From contig NZ_CP090063.1 in assembly GCF_021391495.1 (NCBI RefSeq), positions 4,154,001 to 4,218,000 on the forward strand: DNA of 64,000 nt, given 5' to 3'. This document shows positions 51,396 through 60,331 of the stretch, piece by piece (the stretch's first letter is position 1; each line of letters begins with the position of its first letter). This stretch comes from Amycolatopsis acidiphila (GTDB taxonomy: Bacteria > Actinomycetota > Actinomycetes > Mycobacteriales > Pseudonocardiaceae). The translations under genes and the position numbers were made by a program. The notes beneath the pieces are model-generated. The model had not been told where the DNA came from, did not search any database, and was given only the letters and a program-made list of their open reading frames with translations.

Positions 51396-52381
51396 ACTAC
51401 GAGACGTTCCTGCTCACCCGGCTGCTCGCGGGCGTGGGGATGGGCGGGCTGTTCGGCCTGTCCTTCTCCATGTTCACCGAGTGCTGGCGGACCAGCCGCC
51501 GCGGCACGATGGGCGGGCTGATCCAGTCGATGTACTTCCTCGGCGAGATCGTCACCGTCGGTGTGTTGTTCGCCTGCCTCACCTGGTTCGGGCACGACTT
51601 CGGCTGGCGCGTCGGCTACGTCGTCATCGGCGTTGTCAGTGTCCTCATCGGACTGGCGGCCTTCCGGGTCCTGCCCGAGTCCCGGCACTGGCTCGAGTAC
51701 CAGCGGCAGCTCAAGGCCGGCACGCTGCCGCCGGAGCTGCGCCGCACCAGGGTTCCGGTGGTCGACGTGTTCCGGTCCAACGTGGTCTACGGCAGCGTGG
51801 TGTTCATGGCGTTGTCCACGGCGATGTTCCTGACCACGAACTCCGTCGGCGCCTACCTGTCGACCTACCTGCTCAAGACCCAGCACCTGCCGCTGGGCAC
51901 CACGAGCCTGGTCGCGCTGGTCGGCTACGTGTGCACCATGATCGCCTACTCGGTCACCGGAGCCCTGTCCGATCTCGTCCGCCGCAAATTCGCGTTCCTC
52001 TACAGCTGCCTGTTCGGCGTGCTCGGGTTCGCCTGGTTCCTCGTCCAGGTCAGCACGCACACCGACCACGTCGGCCCGGCCTTCTGGAGCGACAGCACGT
52101 TCTGGGCGCTGATGATGTGCGCCGCGGCGTGTGGCGGGTTCGGCGTGCTGGGCGTGTGGATGTCGGAGTACTACCCGACGCGCATCCGGTCGACCGGAGC
52201 CAACAGCAGCTACTACGTCGGGCGGGGTCTGGGCGCGGGGGTGTACCCGCTGTTCGCCCTGGCCCTCGCCGGCACGGTGCCGATGGCGCTCGCCCTCGGC
52301 ATCCTGGGACCTCTGGCGGGCATCGTGTTCTCCGCGATCGCCCCCGACCGGACGGGCCGCACGATCAAGGCCCTGGAATAG
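51383..52381 (+). pseudogene. MFS transporter lacking its N-terminal segments
   Basis: The frame opens inside a transporter: ATNYETFLLTRLLAGVGMGGLFG corresponds to segment 3-4 of metabolite:H+ symporters. It then runs intact through LPESRHWLEY and GVWMSEYYPTRIRSTGANSSYY to the end. About 90-110 N-terminal residues (first two or three membrane segments and motif A) are absent. GTG 51434 could start a 315-aa product, but function is unlikely. It abuts the truncated LacI gene head to head. Confidence 0.72.
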
Positions 52382-52406
52382 CGGTCCGGCACGTCCCGGT
52401 TGCGGC

Positions 52407-53765
52407 CTAGAGCCGGATGGACTTCTTGTTCATGAACTCCTCGATGCCCGCCGCCCCGAGCTCGCGGCCCATGCCGGAACGCTTGATGCCGCCGAAGGGC
52501 AGGTCGGCCTGCGAGCCGCCGGCGCGGTTGAGGTAGACCATGCCCGACTCGATCCGCCCGGCGACGCGCCGCATCCGCCCGGGGTCGGTGCCGAACACGC
52601 TGGCGCCCAGCCCGAACGGCGAGTCGTTGGCGATGGCGACGGCGTCGTCCTCGGTGCGGGCGCGGAAGACCAGCACGACGGGGCCGAAGATCTCCTCGTA
52701 GTAGGCGTCCATGTCCGGGGTCACGTCGGTGAGCACCGTGGCCTCGAGGTAGGCGCCGGGATGCACGCGCTCCCCGCCGGTGCGCAGCGTCGCGCCCTGG
52801 GCGACGGCCTTGCGCACCTGCCCGGCCACCTCGTCCGCCGCGGAGATCGACGCCAAGGGCGGCAAGGTGGTCGCCGGGTCGGCCGGGTCCCCGGGCACGT
52901 AGTGGTCGGCGACGCGCGCGGTCAGCTTCTCCACGTACTCCTCGTAGATGTCGTCCAGCACGATCATCCGCTTGGGCGCGTTGCACGACTGGCCGCAGTT
53001 GCGCATCCGGGCGGTCGCGGTGGCACGGACCGTCTCGTCCAGGTCGGCGGTGTCCAGCACGATCAGCGGGTCCGAGCCGCCGAGCTCCAGTACGCAGCGC
53101 TTGAGGTTGCGGCCCGCCTCGGCGGCCACCGAGACGCCGGCCTGCTCGCTACCGGTGAGGGACACGCCCTGGATGCGCGGGTCGGCGAGGATGCCGGGAA
53201 CCTGTTTGCTGGAGGCGAAGGTGTTGACGTACACGTCCTCGGGCACGCCCGCCTCGCGCAGGATGTCCTCGATCGCGGCCGCGGAGCGGGGGCAGATGGA
53301 GGCATGCTTGAGCAGGATCGTGTTGCCCAGCACCAGGTTCGGCGCGACGAACCGGGCCACCTGGTAGCAGGGGAAGTTCCACGGCATCACGCCGAGCAGC
53401 GCGCCGATCGGTTCCTTGGCGATGACCGCGTGGCCGCCCTTGATCGTGAGCGGCTCGTCGGCGAGGAGGTCGGGGCCGTGGGTGCCGTAGTAGTCGAAGA
53501 TGTCGGCGACGACGCCGATCTCGCCGCGGCCCTCGCTGACGCGCTTGCCCATCTCGAGGGTCATCACGGCGGTCAGCTCGGCGGACCGCTCGGCGAACAG
53601 CTCGCCCGCGCGGAGCACGATCTTCGCGCGGTCGGTCACGGGGACGTCCCGCCAGCCGGGGTACGCGCGACGCACGCGGCCGATGGCGTCTTCGACCTGC
53701 TCGGCCGTCGCGTTCGGGATCTCCTCGACCAGCTCGCCGGTGGCCGGGTTGGTGACTGAGTACAT
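52407..53765 (-). CDS. Succinate-semialdehyde/2-oxoglutarate-semialdehyde-type dehydrogenase
   Basis: 452-aa aldehyde dehydrogenase. [17 protein letters not shown] and [14 protein letters not shown] bind NAD(P). The general base lies in VLELGGSDP, and the catalytic Cys in [13 protein letters not shown]. The length and QSC.APKRM motif fit the GabD2/SSADH branch. With the aldarate dehydratases at 59-61 kb it could oxidise 2-oxoglutarate semialdehyde, the product of KdgD; that link is inference. ATG 53765 has GGAGG ten bases upstream. Confidence 0.87.
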   Translation of the reverse strand: MYSVTNPATGELVEEIPNATAEQVEDAIGRVRRAYPGWRDVPVTDRAKIVLRAGELFAERSAELTAVMTLEMGKRVSEGRGEIGVVADIFDYYGTHGPDLLADEPLTIKGGHAVIAKEPIGALLGVMPWNFPCYQVARFVAPNLVLGNTILLKHASICPRSAAAIEDILREAGVPEDVYVNTFASSKQVPGILADPRIQGVSLTGSEQAGVSVAAEAGRNLKRCVLELGGSDPLIVLDTADLDETVRATATARMRNCGQSCNAPKRMIVLDDIYEEYVEKLTARVADHYVPGDPADPATTLPPLASISAADEVAGQVRKAVAQGATLRTGGERVHPGAYLEATVLTDVTPDMDAYYEEIFGPVVLVFRARTEDDAVAIANDSPFGLGASVFGTDPGRMRRVAGRIESGMVYLNRAGGSQADLPFGGIKRSGMGRELGAAGIEEFMNKKSIRL

Positions 53766-53820
53766 GAGGACGCGAGCCTCCATCGCTTCAGGACAGCACC
53801 TCGAACATGAGGAGGTTAGC

Positions 53821-53831
53821 ATACTGTATAC
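53821..53831. promoter_or_regulatory. AT-rich palindrome in the dehydrogenase promoter
   Basis: ATACTGTATAC contains ATAC-T-GTAT and the overlapping GTATAC. It stands out in very GC-rich DNA about 60 bp upstream of the dehydrogenase start. It could be a GntR-type operator or part of a -10 region on the reverse strand (TATGCT). Confidence 0.4.
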
Positions 53832-53837
53832 GGAATG

Positions 53838-54150
53838 CGGTGGCGTTGAGGTGGGGCGGCGGTGGGGGCGGCGGTGGGGGTGGGGGTGGGGGTGGAGTGG
53901 CGGGGTGGCTCGCGGGTGCGGGAGTGGGCGGCGGCTCGTCCCGGGGGTGGTCCCGGGGGATGCCGGAATGGGGTGGCGGGGGTGGCTCGCCGGGGATGGT
54001 GCGAGAGATGCCGGATTGGCGTGGCGGGGGCTCGCGGTGGTGGGAGTGGCGGGGGGCGGCTCGCGGGAGCCGGGGTGGGCGCGGGGCGGCTCGCCGGGGG
54101 GTCCCGAGGGGATGCCGGCGCGTCTCGCCGGGCTGCCGGGGTCTCCCCAG
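53838..54150. repeat. G-rich low-complexity tract, possible G-quadruplex
   Basis: The + strand is dominated by GGGG/GGCGG/GGTGG runs; five or more G-runs of 4-5 sit close together at 53851-53895. Later copies of ggtggctcgcggg-like units continue. Reading frames through it are only Gly/Arg/Trp or Pro/Arg/His, so I see no gene. Confidence 0.75.
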
Positions 54151-54289
54151 GGCCGCACCGGTGAGCCACAACCTGCCCGCTCGCGCGGCGCGAGCGGGCT
54201 ACTCCCGGCACGAGTGACCCACCGGCGCGGCGCGACTCGCCCAACCGCGCGGGCATGAGTTGACCACCCGTACGGGCCCGAGCCAGCCG

Positions 54290-54430
54290 CCCGCGCGCCA
54301 CGACCCGCCCACCGGCGCCTACACGACTTGCCCACTCGCGTGGCACGACCCGCCCAATGACGAGTGCACGAGGTGCCCACTCGCGCGCCACGACCCGCCC
54401 ACCGGTGCCCCCGGTGACCCACCCCCGAGA
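54290..54430. repeat. 45-bp imperfect tandem repeat, about three copies
   Basis: The core cacgacccgccca recurs at 54299, 54344 and 54389, exactly 45 bases apart, with related sequence between and weaker copies back to about 54180. Reading frames across it are low-complexity. It ends just before the protease gene's stop. Confidence 0.75.
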
Positions 54431-54433
54431 CGC

Positions 54434-55309
54434 CTAACTCCCCAGCTGCTGCTGTATCCACCCGACCACGACGTCCACCCGCGCGAGGATCTCGGTGCCA
54501 GGCTGCGGGCACTCCGGCCCCGAGTCCTCGATCGCCACCAGCTCGCCGGTCACGTCGTCCGCCGAGACGAAGTACGGCGCGCCCGAGTCGTCGTGGCAGG
54601 GGCTGTTCTCCACGGTCCGCGGCACGAGCGGGTCGGCCTCCAGCGTGCTCGCCTTGATCTTCGACACCTCGAACTGACCCCGCTTGAGGTGGTCCGACGG
54701 CACGACGACCGTCGCCGACGTCGAACCCCACCCCGCGAACTGCAGGTGCTGCCCCGCCGTCGGCGGGCGCCCGGGCAGGGTCAGCGGCACGATGCCGGTG
54801 ACCGGCGTGCTCAGCTTCGCCACCGCGAGGTCGTTCACCGGCGACTGCCGGACGTCCACCACGTCCGCCGTCCGGCCGTCGGGGTCGCCGTCCCTGGTCT
54901 TGCCCACCGTCACGGTCATCCGGTACTGCGGCCTGCCCCCGACCCGGGCGCCATCGATGTCATGGAAACAGTGCCCCGCCGTGACGATCCAGTCCGGGTC
55001 GATCAGCGCCCCGCTGCACCCGCCGTCGCGTACCCCGCCGCCCGCGACCGGGATGTCGTGCGAGGTCAGCTTCGCGTTGAACGGCAGCACAGGCAGCACG
55101 GCCGGCGCTGTCGCCGCCGGACCACCCGAAGCAGGCCCGGCGGCGACAGCGGTCCGGACTGGCTGGTCCGCCGCATTGCCCTGCTCCGACACGGCGTAGG
55201 TGTACGCGCCACCGGCTCCCGCCATGACGGCCACGGCCAGCGTGCAGTGCCAGGTGAACCGGCCGCCCCTCGAACTCCTCGTCACTCCTTCTACGACGGC
55301 CAGGACCAC
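54434..55309 (-). CDS. Trypsin-like serine protease (S1), membrane-anchored or secreted
   Basis: 291 aa. A hydrophobic segment (LAVAVMAGAGGAYTYAV, about residues 24-40) acts as signal or anchor. The triad is visible: His in VTAGHCFHD, Asp in VNDLAVAKL, Ser in CHDDSGAPYF. The usual GDSGGP box reads DDSGAP, and disulfide cysteines GGCSG/GHC and SPC/PEC are present. The start is unsure: GTG 55309, or GTG 55285 next to AAGGA. It acts outside the cytoplasm; substrate unknown. Confidence 0.83.
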   Translation of the reverse strand: MVLAVVEGVTRSSRGGRFTWHCTLAVAVMAGAGGAYTYAVSEQGNAADQPVRTAVAAGPASGGPAATAPAVLPVLPFNAKLTSHDIPVAGGGVRDGGCSGALIDPDWIVTAGHCFHDIDGARVGGRPQYRMTVTVGKTRDGDPDGRTADVVDVRQSPVNDLAVAKLSTPVTGIVPLTLPGRPPTAGQHLQFAGWGSTSATVVVPSDHLKRGQFEVSKIKASTLEADPLVPRTVENSPCHDDSGAPYFVSADDVTGELVAIEDSGPECPQPGTEILARVDVVVGWIQQQLGS

Positions 55310-55390
55310 CCGAACGGTTCACGTCCTGTGATCTCCGCGACGGCCAGACCACACATATGGCACGTTCACCCCGCGCGCGCTGGCCGTTCA

Positions 55391-55427
55391 GGCCCTGGGT
55401 GGCGGCCGGGCGCCGCCACCCAGGGCC
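55391..55427 (-). terminator. Strong hairpin after the sugar porter gene
   Basis: Perfect 16-bp stem GGCCCTGGGTGGCGGC / GCCGCCACCCAGGGCC with loop CGGGC, five bases beyond the stop of the reverse-strand porter gene. Confidence 0.85.
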
Positions 55428-55431
55428 GGCC

Positions 55432-56820
55432 TCAGACCTTCGCGCGCAGCGGGGTGCGGGCCCGCAGGTCGAGCTCGATCTGCTCCAGGCTCCGCCCCTT
55501 GGTCTCCGGCACCAGCCACTTCGTCAGCACGAACAGCACCACGTTGACCCCGGCGAAGACGAACATCGACCCACCGATGCCCAGCGCCTTCGGGTCGGAC
55601 ATGAGCGGAAACACCGCGCTGACGATGCCGGTCGCCGCCCACAGCACGACGCTCGCGACGCCCATGCCGGCCGCGCGCTCGCGCAGCGGGAACACCTCGG
55701 ACATCATCACCCACACGACCGCGCCCCAGCCCAGCTCGTAGCCGACCAGGTACAGCACCATCATCACCAGCATGAGCACGCCGAGCGTGCCGGTGTCGTG
55801 CACGTTCAGCACGACCAGGCCGGCCCCGACCAGCGTCAGCACCATGATCACGTTGCCGATCAGCAGCAGCGGCTTGCGGCCCCACCGGTCGACGACGAAC
55901 ACGACCCACGCGGTGAACAGGAACTTCGTGATCCCGAGCAGCACGCCGGACAGCAGCGCCGCCTGGGTGGCGAAGCCGAGGCCGATCAGCATGGTCGGGA
56001 AGTAGGCGTTGACGGCGTTGACGCCGCTGAACTGCTGGCCGACGGCGAGCAGCAGGGCGACGATCAGCATCGGCCGCACCCACGGCGCCCACAGGTCGCG
56101 GATGCGCCCCTTCTGCTCGGTGTCGAGCCGGATCACCTCACGGATCCGGCCGAGCTCGTTGTCGACGTCATCCTCCCCGCCGTGCGAGCTGACCAGGACC
56201 GACCGCGCCTCGTCCGCGCGGCCGTTCTTCAGCAGCCACCGCGGCGTCTCCGGCAGCAGGATCAGGCCGAAGAACAGGATCACCGCGGGCACGATCGCAC
56301 CGGCGAACATGAGCCGCCAGTTCGACGAGGACCCCAGGCCGTAGCTCACCAGGAACGCGATGAGGATGCCGAGCACGATGAAGATCTGGTTCAGCGCCCC
56401 CATCGCGCCACGCAGCCGCGCCGGGGCCAGCTCCGAGAGGTAGGTCGGCACCGTGGACGAGGAGAACCCGATGCCCACGCCGATGACCAGCCGGGAGACC
56501 ACCAGCAGCGTGAACGACGGCGCGAAGGTCGCCGCCAGCGTGCCGATCACGACGATCACCGCGGCGACCATGATCGTGCGCCGCCGGCCCATCCATTCGT
56601 TCATCCGGGGCGAGAAGATCGCGCCGACCACCGCGCCGACCGAGATGCTGGCGGTGATCACCCCCTTGTCCCAGCTGGACAGCGACCACAGCTTGCCGAT
56701 GAACGGCAGCACCCCGGAGATCACCCCGAGGTCGTAGCCGAACAGGATGCCGCCGAGCGCTCCGAAGAAGTACAACGTCGTCCTGCTGATGTTCCGCCGT
56801 GGCGGCGCTGTCCGCGTCAT
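55432..56820 (-). CDS. Sugar porter (SP-family MFS) transporter
   Basis: 462 aa, 12 membrane segments. SP signatures are GYDLGVISGVLPFI, MNEWMGRRRTIM, LPETPRWLLKNGR, VGQQFSGVNAVNAYFP, DRWGRKPLLL and VPETKGRSLEQIE. Imports a sugar by proton symport. It follows the polysaccharide lyase gene by 53 bases on the same strand, so it may take up a lyase product or a monosaccharide derived from it. Confidence 0.92.
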   Translation of the reverse strand: MTRTAPPRRNISRTTLYFFGALGGILFGYDLGVISGVLPFIGKLWSLSSWDKGVITASISVGAVVGAIFSPRMNEWMGRRRTIMVAAVIVVIGTLAATFAPSFTLLVVSRLVIGVGIGFSSSTVPTYLSELAPARLRGAMGALNQIFIVLGILIAFLVSYGLGSSSNWRLMFAGAIVPAVILFFGLILLPETPRWLLKNGRADEARSVLVSSHGGEDDVDNELGRIREVIRLDTEQKGRIRDLWAPWVRPMLIVALLLAVGQQFSGVNAVNAYFPTMLIGLGFATQAALLSGVLLGITKFLFTAWVVFVVDRWGRKPLLLIGNVIMVLTLVGAGLVVLNVHDTGTLGVLMLVMMVLYLVGYELGWGAVVWVMMSEVFPLRERAAGMGVASVVLWAATGIVSAVFPLMSDPKALGIGGSMFVFAGVNVVLFVLTKWLVPETKGRSLEQIELDLRARTPLRAKV

Positions 56821-56873
56821 TGCCGATTCGCCTCTCTTCTTGCCGTACCGATGGGGTCACAGGGGGTTGGGGA

Positions 56874-59198
56874 TCACGACCGGCCGAGCCGGACGGTTCT
56901 GGTCGCGCCGAAGGCGCCGGACACCGGCACGCTCACGGCCTGGCCGCGGGCGGTGACGCGAACGGTGTCCTGCAGCTGGGTCGGGTCGGTCACCGCGAGC
57001 TGCCAGGCGCCGCCGACCCGACCGAGGGCGACCGACGCCGGACCGGAGACACGCACCCCGCCGAGAGCGCCCGCCGCGAAGAAGTTGGCCAGCAGCGTGC
57101 CGTCCGACAGCTGGATCGCCTGCACCGCAGGGGTGTTCGCGAGCACCCGCCACGCGAGCACCGCGGCCGCGGTCTCGACCACGGACGCCGTCGGCAGCAC
57201 CGCGTAGGCGTAGCTCGCGCCGGACGGGCGGACGCCGTGGTCGAGGATCAGCTTCTGGTAGCGCCGGGTGCAGGGCACGGTGGTGCCCTTGGTGTTCGCG
57301 CCGGTGTCGACGTCGCGCCACGCGCCGGTCCGGTCCTCCCGCAGCGCCGTCACCCGGGCGCCGTCGAGCACCAGGTAGCCGCCGACGTCCTGCAGATGCA
57401 GCCAGCGCGACCGGAGGGTGCCGCTGGGCCCGGCACGCCGGCCGTCCGCCAGCAGTACCGGGTCTCCGCGCTCGCCGAGGTTGCGGTTCTCGATCGTCGT
57501 GCGCACCCGTTCGCCCGAGTCGTCGGTGATCCCCGCGCCCAGGCAGACGATCCCGGCAGGCGTGCAGAACCACGACTTCTTCGCGGTGAGGGTGCCGTCG
57601 GCGGAGACGAAGTCGAGCGCGTACGCGCCGTGCCCGTCGTCGTGGCGGACGCCGCCGGTGTGCGCCCTCGTCGTCAGCGGGGTCGCCGCGAGCGGGCCGG
57701 GATCGCCGGACTTCGCCGTGGTTCCCGGTAGCAGCAACGGATCCACGGTCGGCCAGTAGGCGTCTGAGTAGTGCCCGCGCGCGTTCGCCAGGAAGGTGTA
57801 GAGCACGCCGTCGCCGGTGTACCAGCCGTGCAGGTTCATGGAGTTGATGGACTCGTACCGCGCGATCCGCGTCGAGCCCACGCCGAGCGAGGCGGACCAG
57901 TCGCGGGTGACGTGCACCATCCGGTCCTGCTGACCGAAGATCCGATGGGTGGCCACGGTGGGCGCCGGGCGGACACCGGTGGCCAGCAGCTCCTGGGCCA
58001 GCTCGATACCGGGAACGGCGACCAGGTCGGGCCCCGGTGCGAACCGCTCCGGGTCGGGGATCTGCAGGAACGGCGCGTAGGTTCCCTCGCCGATCCACTT
58101 CGCGACCAGCCCGCCGAGAACGGTCTTCGCGGGCTCCGGCGCCGTCTGCGCCAGCACCGCGGCCGCGACCGTGAGCTGGTGGCCGATGTCGTGCCCCGTC
58201 TCGCCCTGGCGCGACAGCATCCGCCCGCGCACCGGCTCCATCAGCGCGCCGCCGACGACGAACGGCGCGAACGTGTCGGAGACCAGCGCGCACACCTGGT
58301 CCTTGACGTCGGCGGGAAGGGCGAACGAGGTGCCTTCGGTGACGTGGACGGCACCCGCGAGGGCGGTGAGCAGCACGATGCCGTAGTGGCCCGGGTACGG
58401 GACCGTCTCGTGCTGGATGAACGAGCCGTCGGTGTGGAAGCCGTCCCCGGCGGCGCGGTCCAGCTTGGCCAGGACGCTGTCCGCTCCCCCGCCCGCGACG
58501 TCGGTGATCGCGTCGATGCCGGTGCGGATCCACCCGGTGTCGCCCGTCAGCGCGCCGGACACGATGGAGATCAGCGCCTTGTCGGCCCGGTTCGCACCGG
58601 TCTCCACAGTGGACGGACTGTTGGCGCGGCGGTTGGGGTCGCCGACGAACCGCGCGACCGGGCGCACGTAGCGGGCGAGGTCCGCGGCATCGAGCTCACC
58701 GGCGACCGTGACCAGGGTGTGCAGCAGGTAGTACGGGACGCCGATCTCGTAGGTGTACCAGTTGCCCAGCTCGGCGACGTTCTCGTTGTACTGGACGGTG
58801 TAGAGCAGGTCCAGCGCCTTCTTGACCCGGTCGAGCACACCGGCGTCACCGGCCAGGGTGCCGCCCGGAGTGCCCCAGTCGACGGCGATCGCGCGCAGCC
58901 TGCCGTACATCGAGGTGGTGTAGTCGCTACCCGGCCCGAACGGCAGGTCTGTCCACAATGGTCCACCGGCGGTGACCGACATGCTGTCGTGGTAGGACTT
59001 CGCGACCCGGCCGAGGTTCGCCAGCGCCGCGGTGCGTTCCGGTGACGCCCGGTCGGTGCCCGTCTGCAGCTCGCGGTAGGCGGCGACGACGGCCGCCGTC
59101 GGCGCGGGTGCGGCGGCGAACGCCGGGCGGGTGCCCACCGCGCCCAGCACCACCGGCGCGAGCGCACCGGCTCGCAGGACCGTTCTCCGGCTGATCAT
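56874..59198 (-). CDS. Polysaccharide lyase family 8 (hyaluronate/chondroitin/xanthan lyase type), Tat-exported
   Basis: 774 aa. The N-terminus MISRRTVLRAGALAPVVLG is a twin-arginine signal, with cleavage near ...RPAFAA. The alpha/alpha toroid carries NWYTYEIGVPYYLLHTLV (catalytic Asn), SFIQHETVPYPGHYG (His and Tyr) and RGRMLSRQ (Arg), followed by the beta-sandwich domains of PL8. It cleaves uronate-containing polysaccharides by beta-elimination outside the cell. Exact polymer cannot be fixed; no GH88 unsaturated glucuronidase is in the window. Confidence 0.9.
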   Translation of the reverse strand: MISRRTVLRAGALAPVVLGAVGTRPAFAAAPAPTAAVVAAYRELQTGTDRASPERTAALANLGRVAKSYHDSMSVTAGGPLWTDLPFGPGSDYTTSMYGRLRAIAVDWGTPGGTLAGDAGVLDRVKKALDLLYTVQYNENVAELGNWYTYEIGVPYYLLHTLVTVAGELDAADLARYVRPVARFVGDPNRRANSPSTVETGANRADKALISIVSGALTGDTGWIRTGIDAITDVAGGGADSVLAKLDRAAGDGFHTDGSFIQHETVPYPGHYGIVLLTALAGAVHVTEGTSFALPADVKDQVCALVSDTFAPFVVGGALMEPVRGRMLSRQGETGHDIGHQLTVAAAVLAQTAPEPAKTVLGGLVAKWIGEGTYAPFLQIPDPERFAPGPDLVAVPGIELAQELLATGVRPAPTVATHRIFGQQDRMVHVTRDWSASLGVGSTRIARYESINSMNLHGWYTGDGVLYTFLANARGHYSDAYWPTVDPLLLPGTTAKSGDPGPLAATPLTTRAHTGGVRHDDGHGAYALDFVSADGTLTAKKSWFCTPAGIVCLGAGITDDSGERVRTTIENRNLGERGDPVLLADGRRAGPSGTLRSRWLHLQDVGGYLVLDGARVTALREDRTGAWRDVDTGANTKGTTVPCTRRYQKLILDHGVRPSGASYAYAVLPTASVVETAAAVLAWRVLANTPAVQAIQLSDGTLLANFFAAGALGGVRVSGPASVALGRVGGAWQLAVTDPTQLQDTVRVTARGQAVSVPVSGAFGATRTVRLGRS

Positions 59199-59229
59199 GA
59201 CAAGGCCTCCACGTCGAGACTCGTCGGGT

Positions 59230-60171
59230 CTATGCGGACTCGATGCCCTTCAGCACGGCGAAACCGTGGTCGACGATCTTCTCCAGCCGGTCGAGCTGGG
59301 CGGGCGAGGGCTCGGCCAGCGGCGGCCGCACCGAGCCCGCCTTGACGCCGCGCAGCCGGGCCGCGGCCTTCACCAGTGACACCGCGAAGCCCGGCCCTTC
59401 GTCGCGCAGCGCCACGAACGGCAGGTAGAAGCCTTGCAGCAGCGCGTCCATCACGGCGGCGTCCCCCTCGGCGAGGGCGCGATGGAAGCGGTGCGCGATC
59501 TCCGGCGCGAAGCAGTGCACGGCGGAGGAGTACCGCGCCACGCCGATCGCCGAGTACGCCTTCGCCGACATCTCGGCCGTCGGCAGCCCGTTGAAGAACA
59601 GGAAGCTCCCGGACCGCTCGGTGCCGGCAGCGCGGATCTCGGTGACGATGCGGGTCATCAGGTCGACGTCGCCGTAACCGTCCTTGAGCCCGGCCACCGA
59701 GGGGATGTCCAGCAACGAACGCGCGGCGGCGGGGGTGAACACACCCGGCGAGCGGTGGTAGACGATCACCGGGACCGAGGTGCCCCCGATGGCGAACCGC
59801 ACGTGGTCGAGCAGTCCGCTCTGCGGCCCGGTCACCAGGTACGGCGGCAGCAGCAGGACGCCGTCGGCACCGCCCTCCTCGGCGGCGGCGACACCCGCCC
59901 TGGCCGTGGCGGCACCACCGCCGGCGCCGACCCAGACCGGGACCCGGCCGTGGGCCACGTCCCGCGCGGTGCGCAGGAGCGCCGCCAGCTCCTCAGGCGC
60001 CAGCGAGCTGAATTCGCCGGTGCCGCAACCGACGAACAGCGCACCCGCCCCGGCGGCGAGGTGGCTCTCGACGTTCTCCGCGAAGACGTCGAGGTTCACC
60101 GACAGGTCCTCGGTGAACGGGGTGAGGGGAAACGCGAGCAGACCGTCGAGCTCGACCCTGGACCGCACCAT
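59230..60171 (-). CDS. kdgD: 5-dehydro-4-deoxyglucarate dehydratase
   Basis: 313-aa DapA-superfamily TIM barrel. The Schiff-base Lys lies in VAGLKDGYGDVD, the Tyr in VIVYHRSPGVF, and CGTGEFSSL forms the substrate-carboxylate loop; this pattern is that of KdgD rather than dihydrodipicolinate synthase. It converts 5-dehydro-4-deoxyglucarate to 2-oxoglutarate semialdehyde with loss of CO2 and water. Divergent from the enolase-superfamily dehydratase that would make its substrate. ATG 60171 follows GAGAGGCGG. Confidence 0.88.
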   Translation of the reverse strand: MVRSRVELDGLLAFPLTPFTEDLSVNLDVFAENVESHLAAGAGALFVGCGTGEFSSLAPEELAALLRTARDVAHGRVPVWVGAGGGAATARAGVAAAEEGGADGVLLLPPYLVTGPQSGLLDHVRFAIGGTSVPVIVYHRSPGVFTPAAARSLLDIPSVAGLKDGYGDVDLMTRIVTEIRAAGTERSGSFLFFNGLPTAEMSAKAYSAIGVARYSSAVHCFAPEIAHRFHRALAEGDAAVMDALLQGFYLPFVALRDEGPGFAVSLVKAAARLRGVKAGSVRPPLAEPSPAQLDRLEKIVDHGFAVLKGIESA

Positions 60172-60201
60172 CAAGAATGTCCGCCTCTCGCCAGTTCCGA
60201 T

Positions 60202-60219
60202 TGTTCACATATCTGAACA
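60202..60219. promoter_or_regulatory. Inverted repeat 1 between kdgD and the dehydratase gene
   Basis: TGTTCA-CATATC-TGAACA: 6-bp perfect arms, and the inner ATAT is also symmetric. Centre 40 bp upstream of kdgD. Confidence 0.65.
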
Positions 60220-60239
60220 TTCATCTCTTGCTTGGACCA

Positions 60240-60255
60240 GTTCAGAGATGCGAAC
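60240..60255. promoter_or_regulatory. Inverted repeat 2 between kdgD and the dehydratase gene
   Basis: GTTC-AGAGATGC-GAAC resembles repeat 1 (GTTCA at left, GAAC at right) and lies 37 bp away centre to centre. Together they look like paired operators for one regulator of both divergent genes; the regulator is not identified in the window. Confidence 0.5.
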
Positions 60256-60331
60256 ATGTTTCGGAACGCTAGTATGACGGCGGTCACAAGTCAATGTCCG
60301 CTCCGCGCACCGTCCCCACCGAGGAGAAGCG

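Noticed and set aside
54290..54430. CRISPR-like direct repeats
   Set aside because: The 45-bp units are contiguous, imperfect tandem copies with no unique spacers, and no cas genes are present.
53784..54434. Open frames across the G-rich and repeat region
   Set aside because: Products are Gly/Trp/Arg or Pro/Arg/His low-complexity runs in several frames at once, driven by base composition.
60251..60263. Second LexA box near the aldarate dehydratase gene
   Set aside because: CGAACATGTTTCG has the wrong spacing and a mismatch compared with CGAAC-N4-GTTCG.
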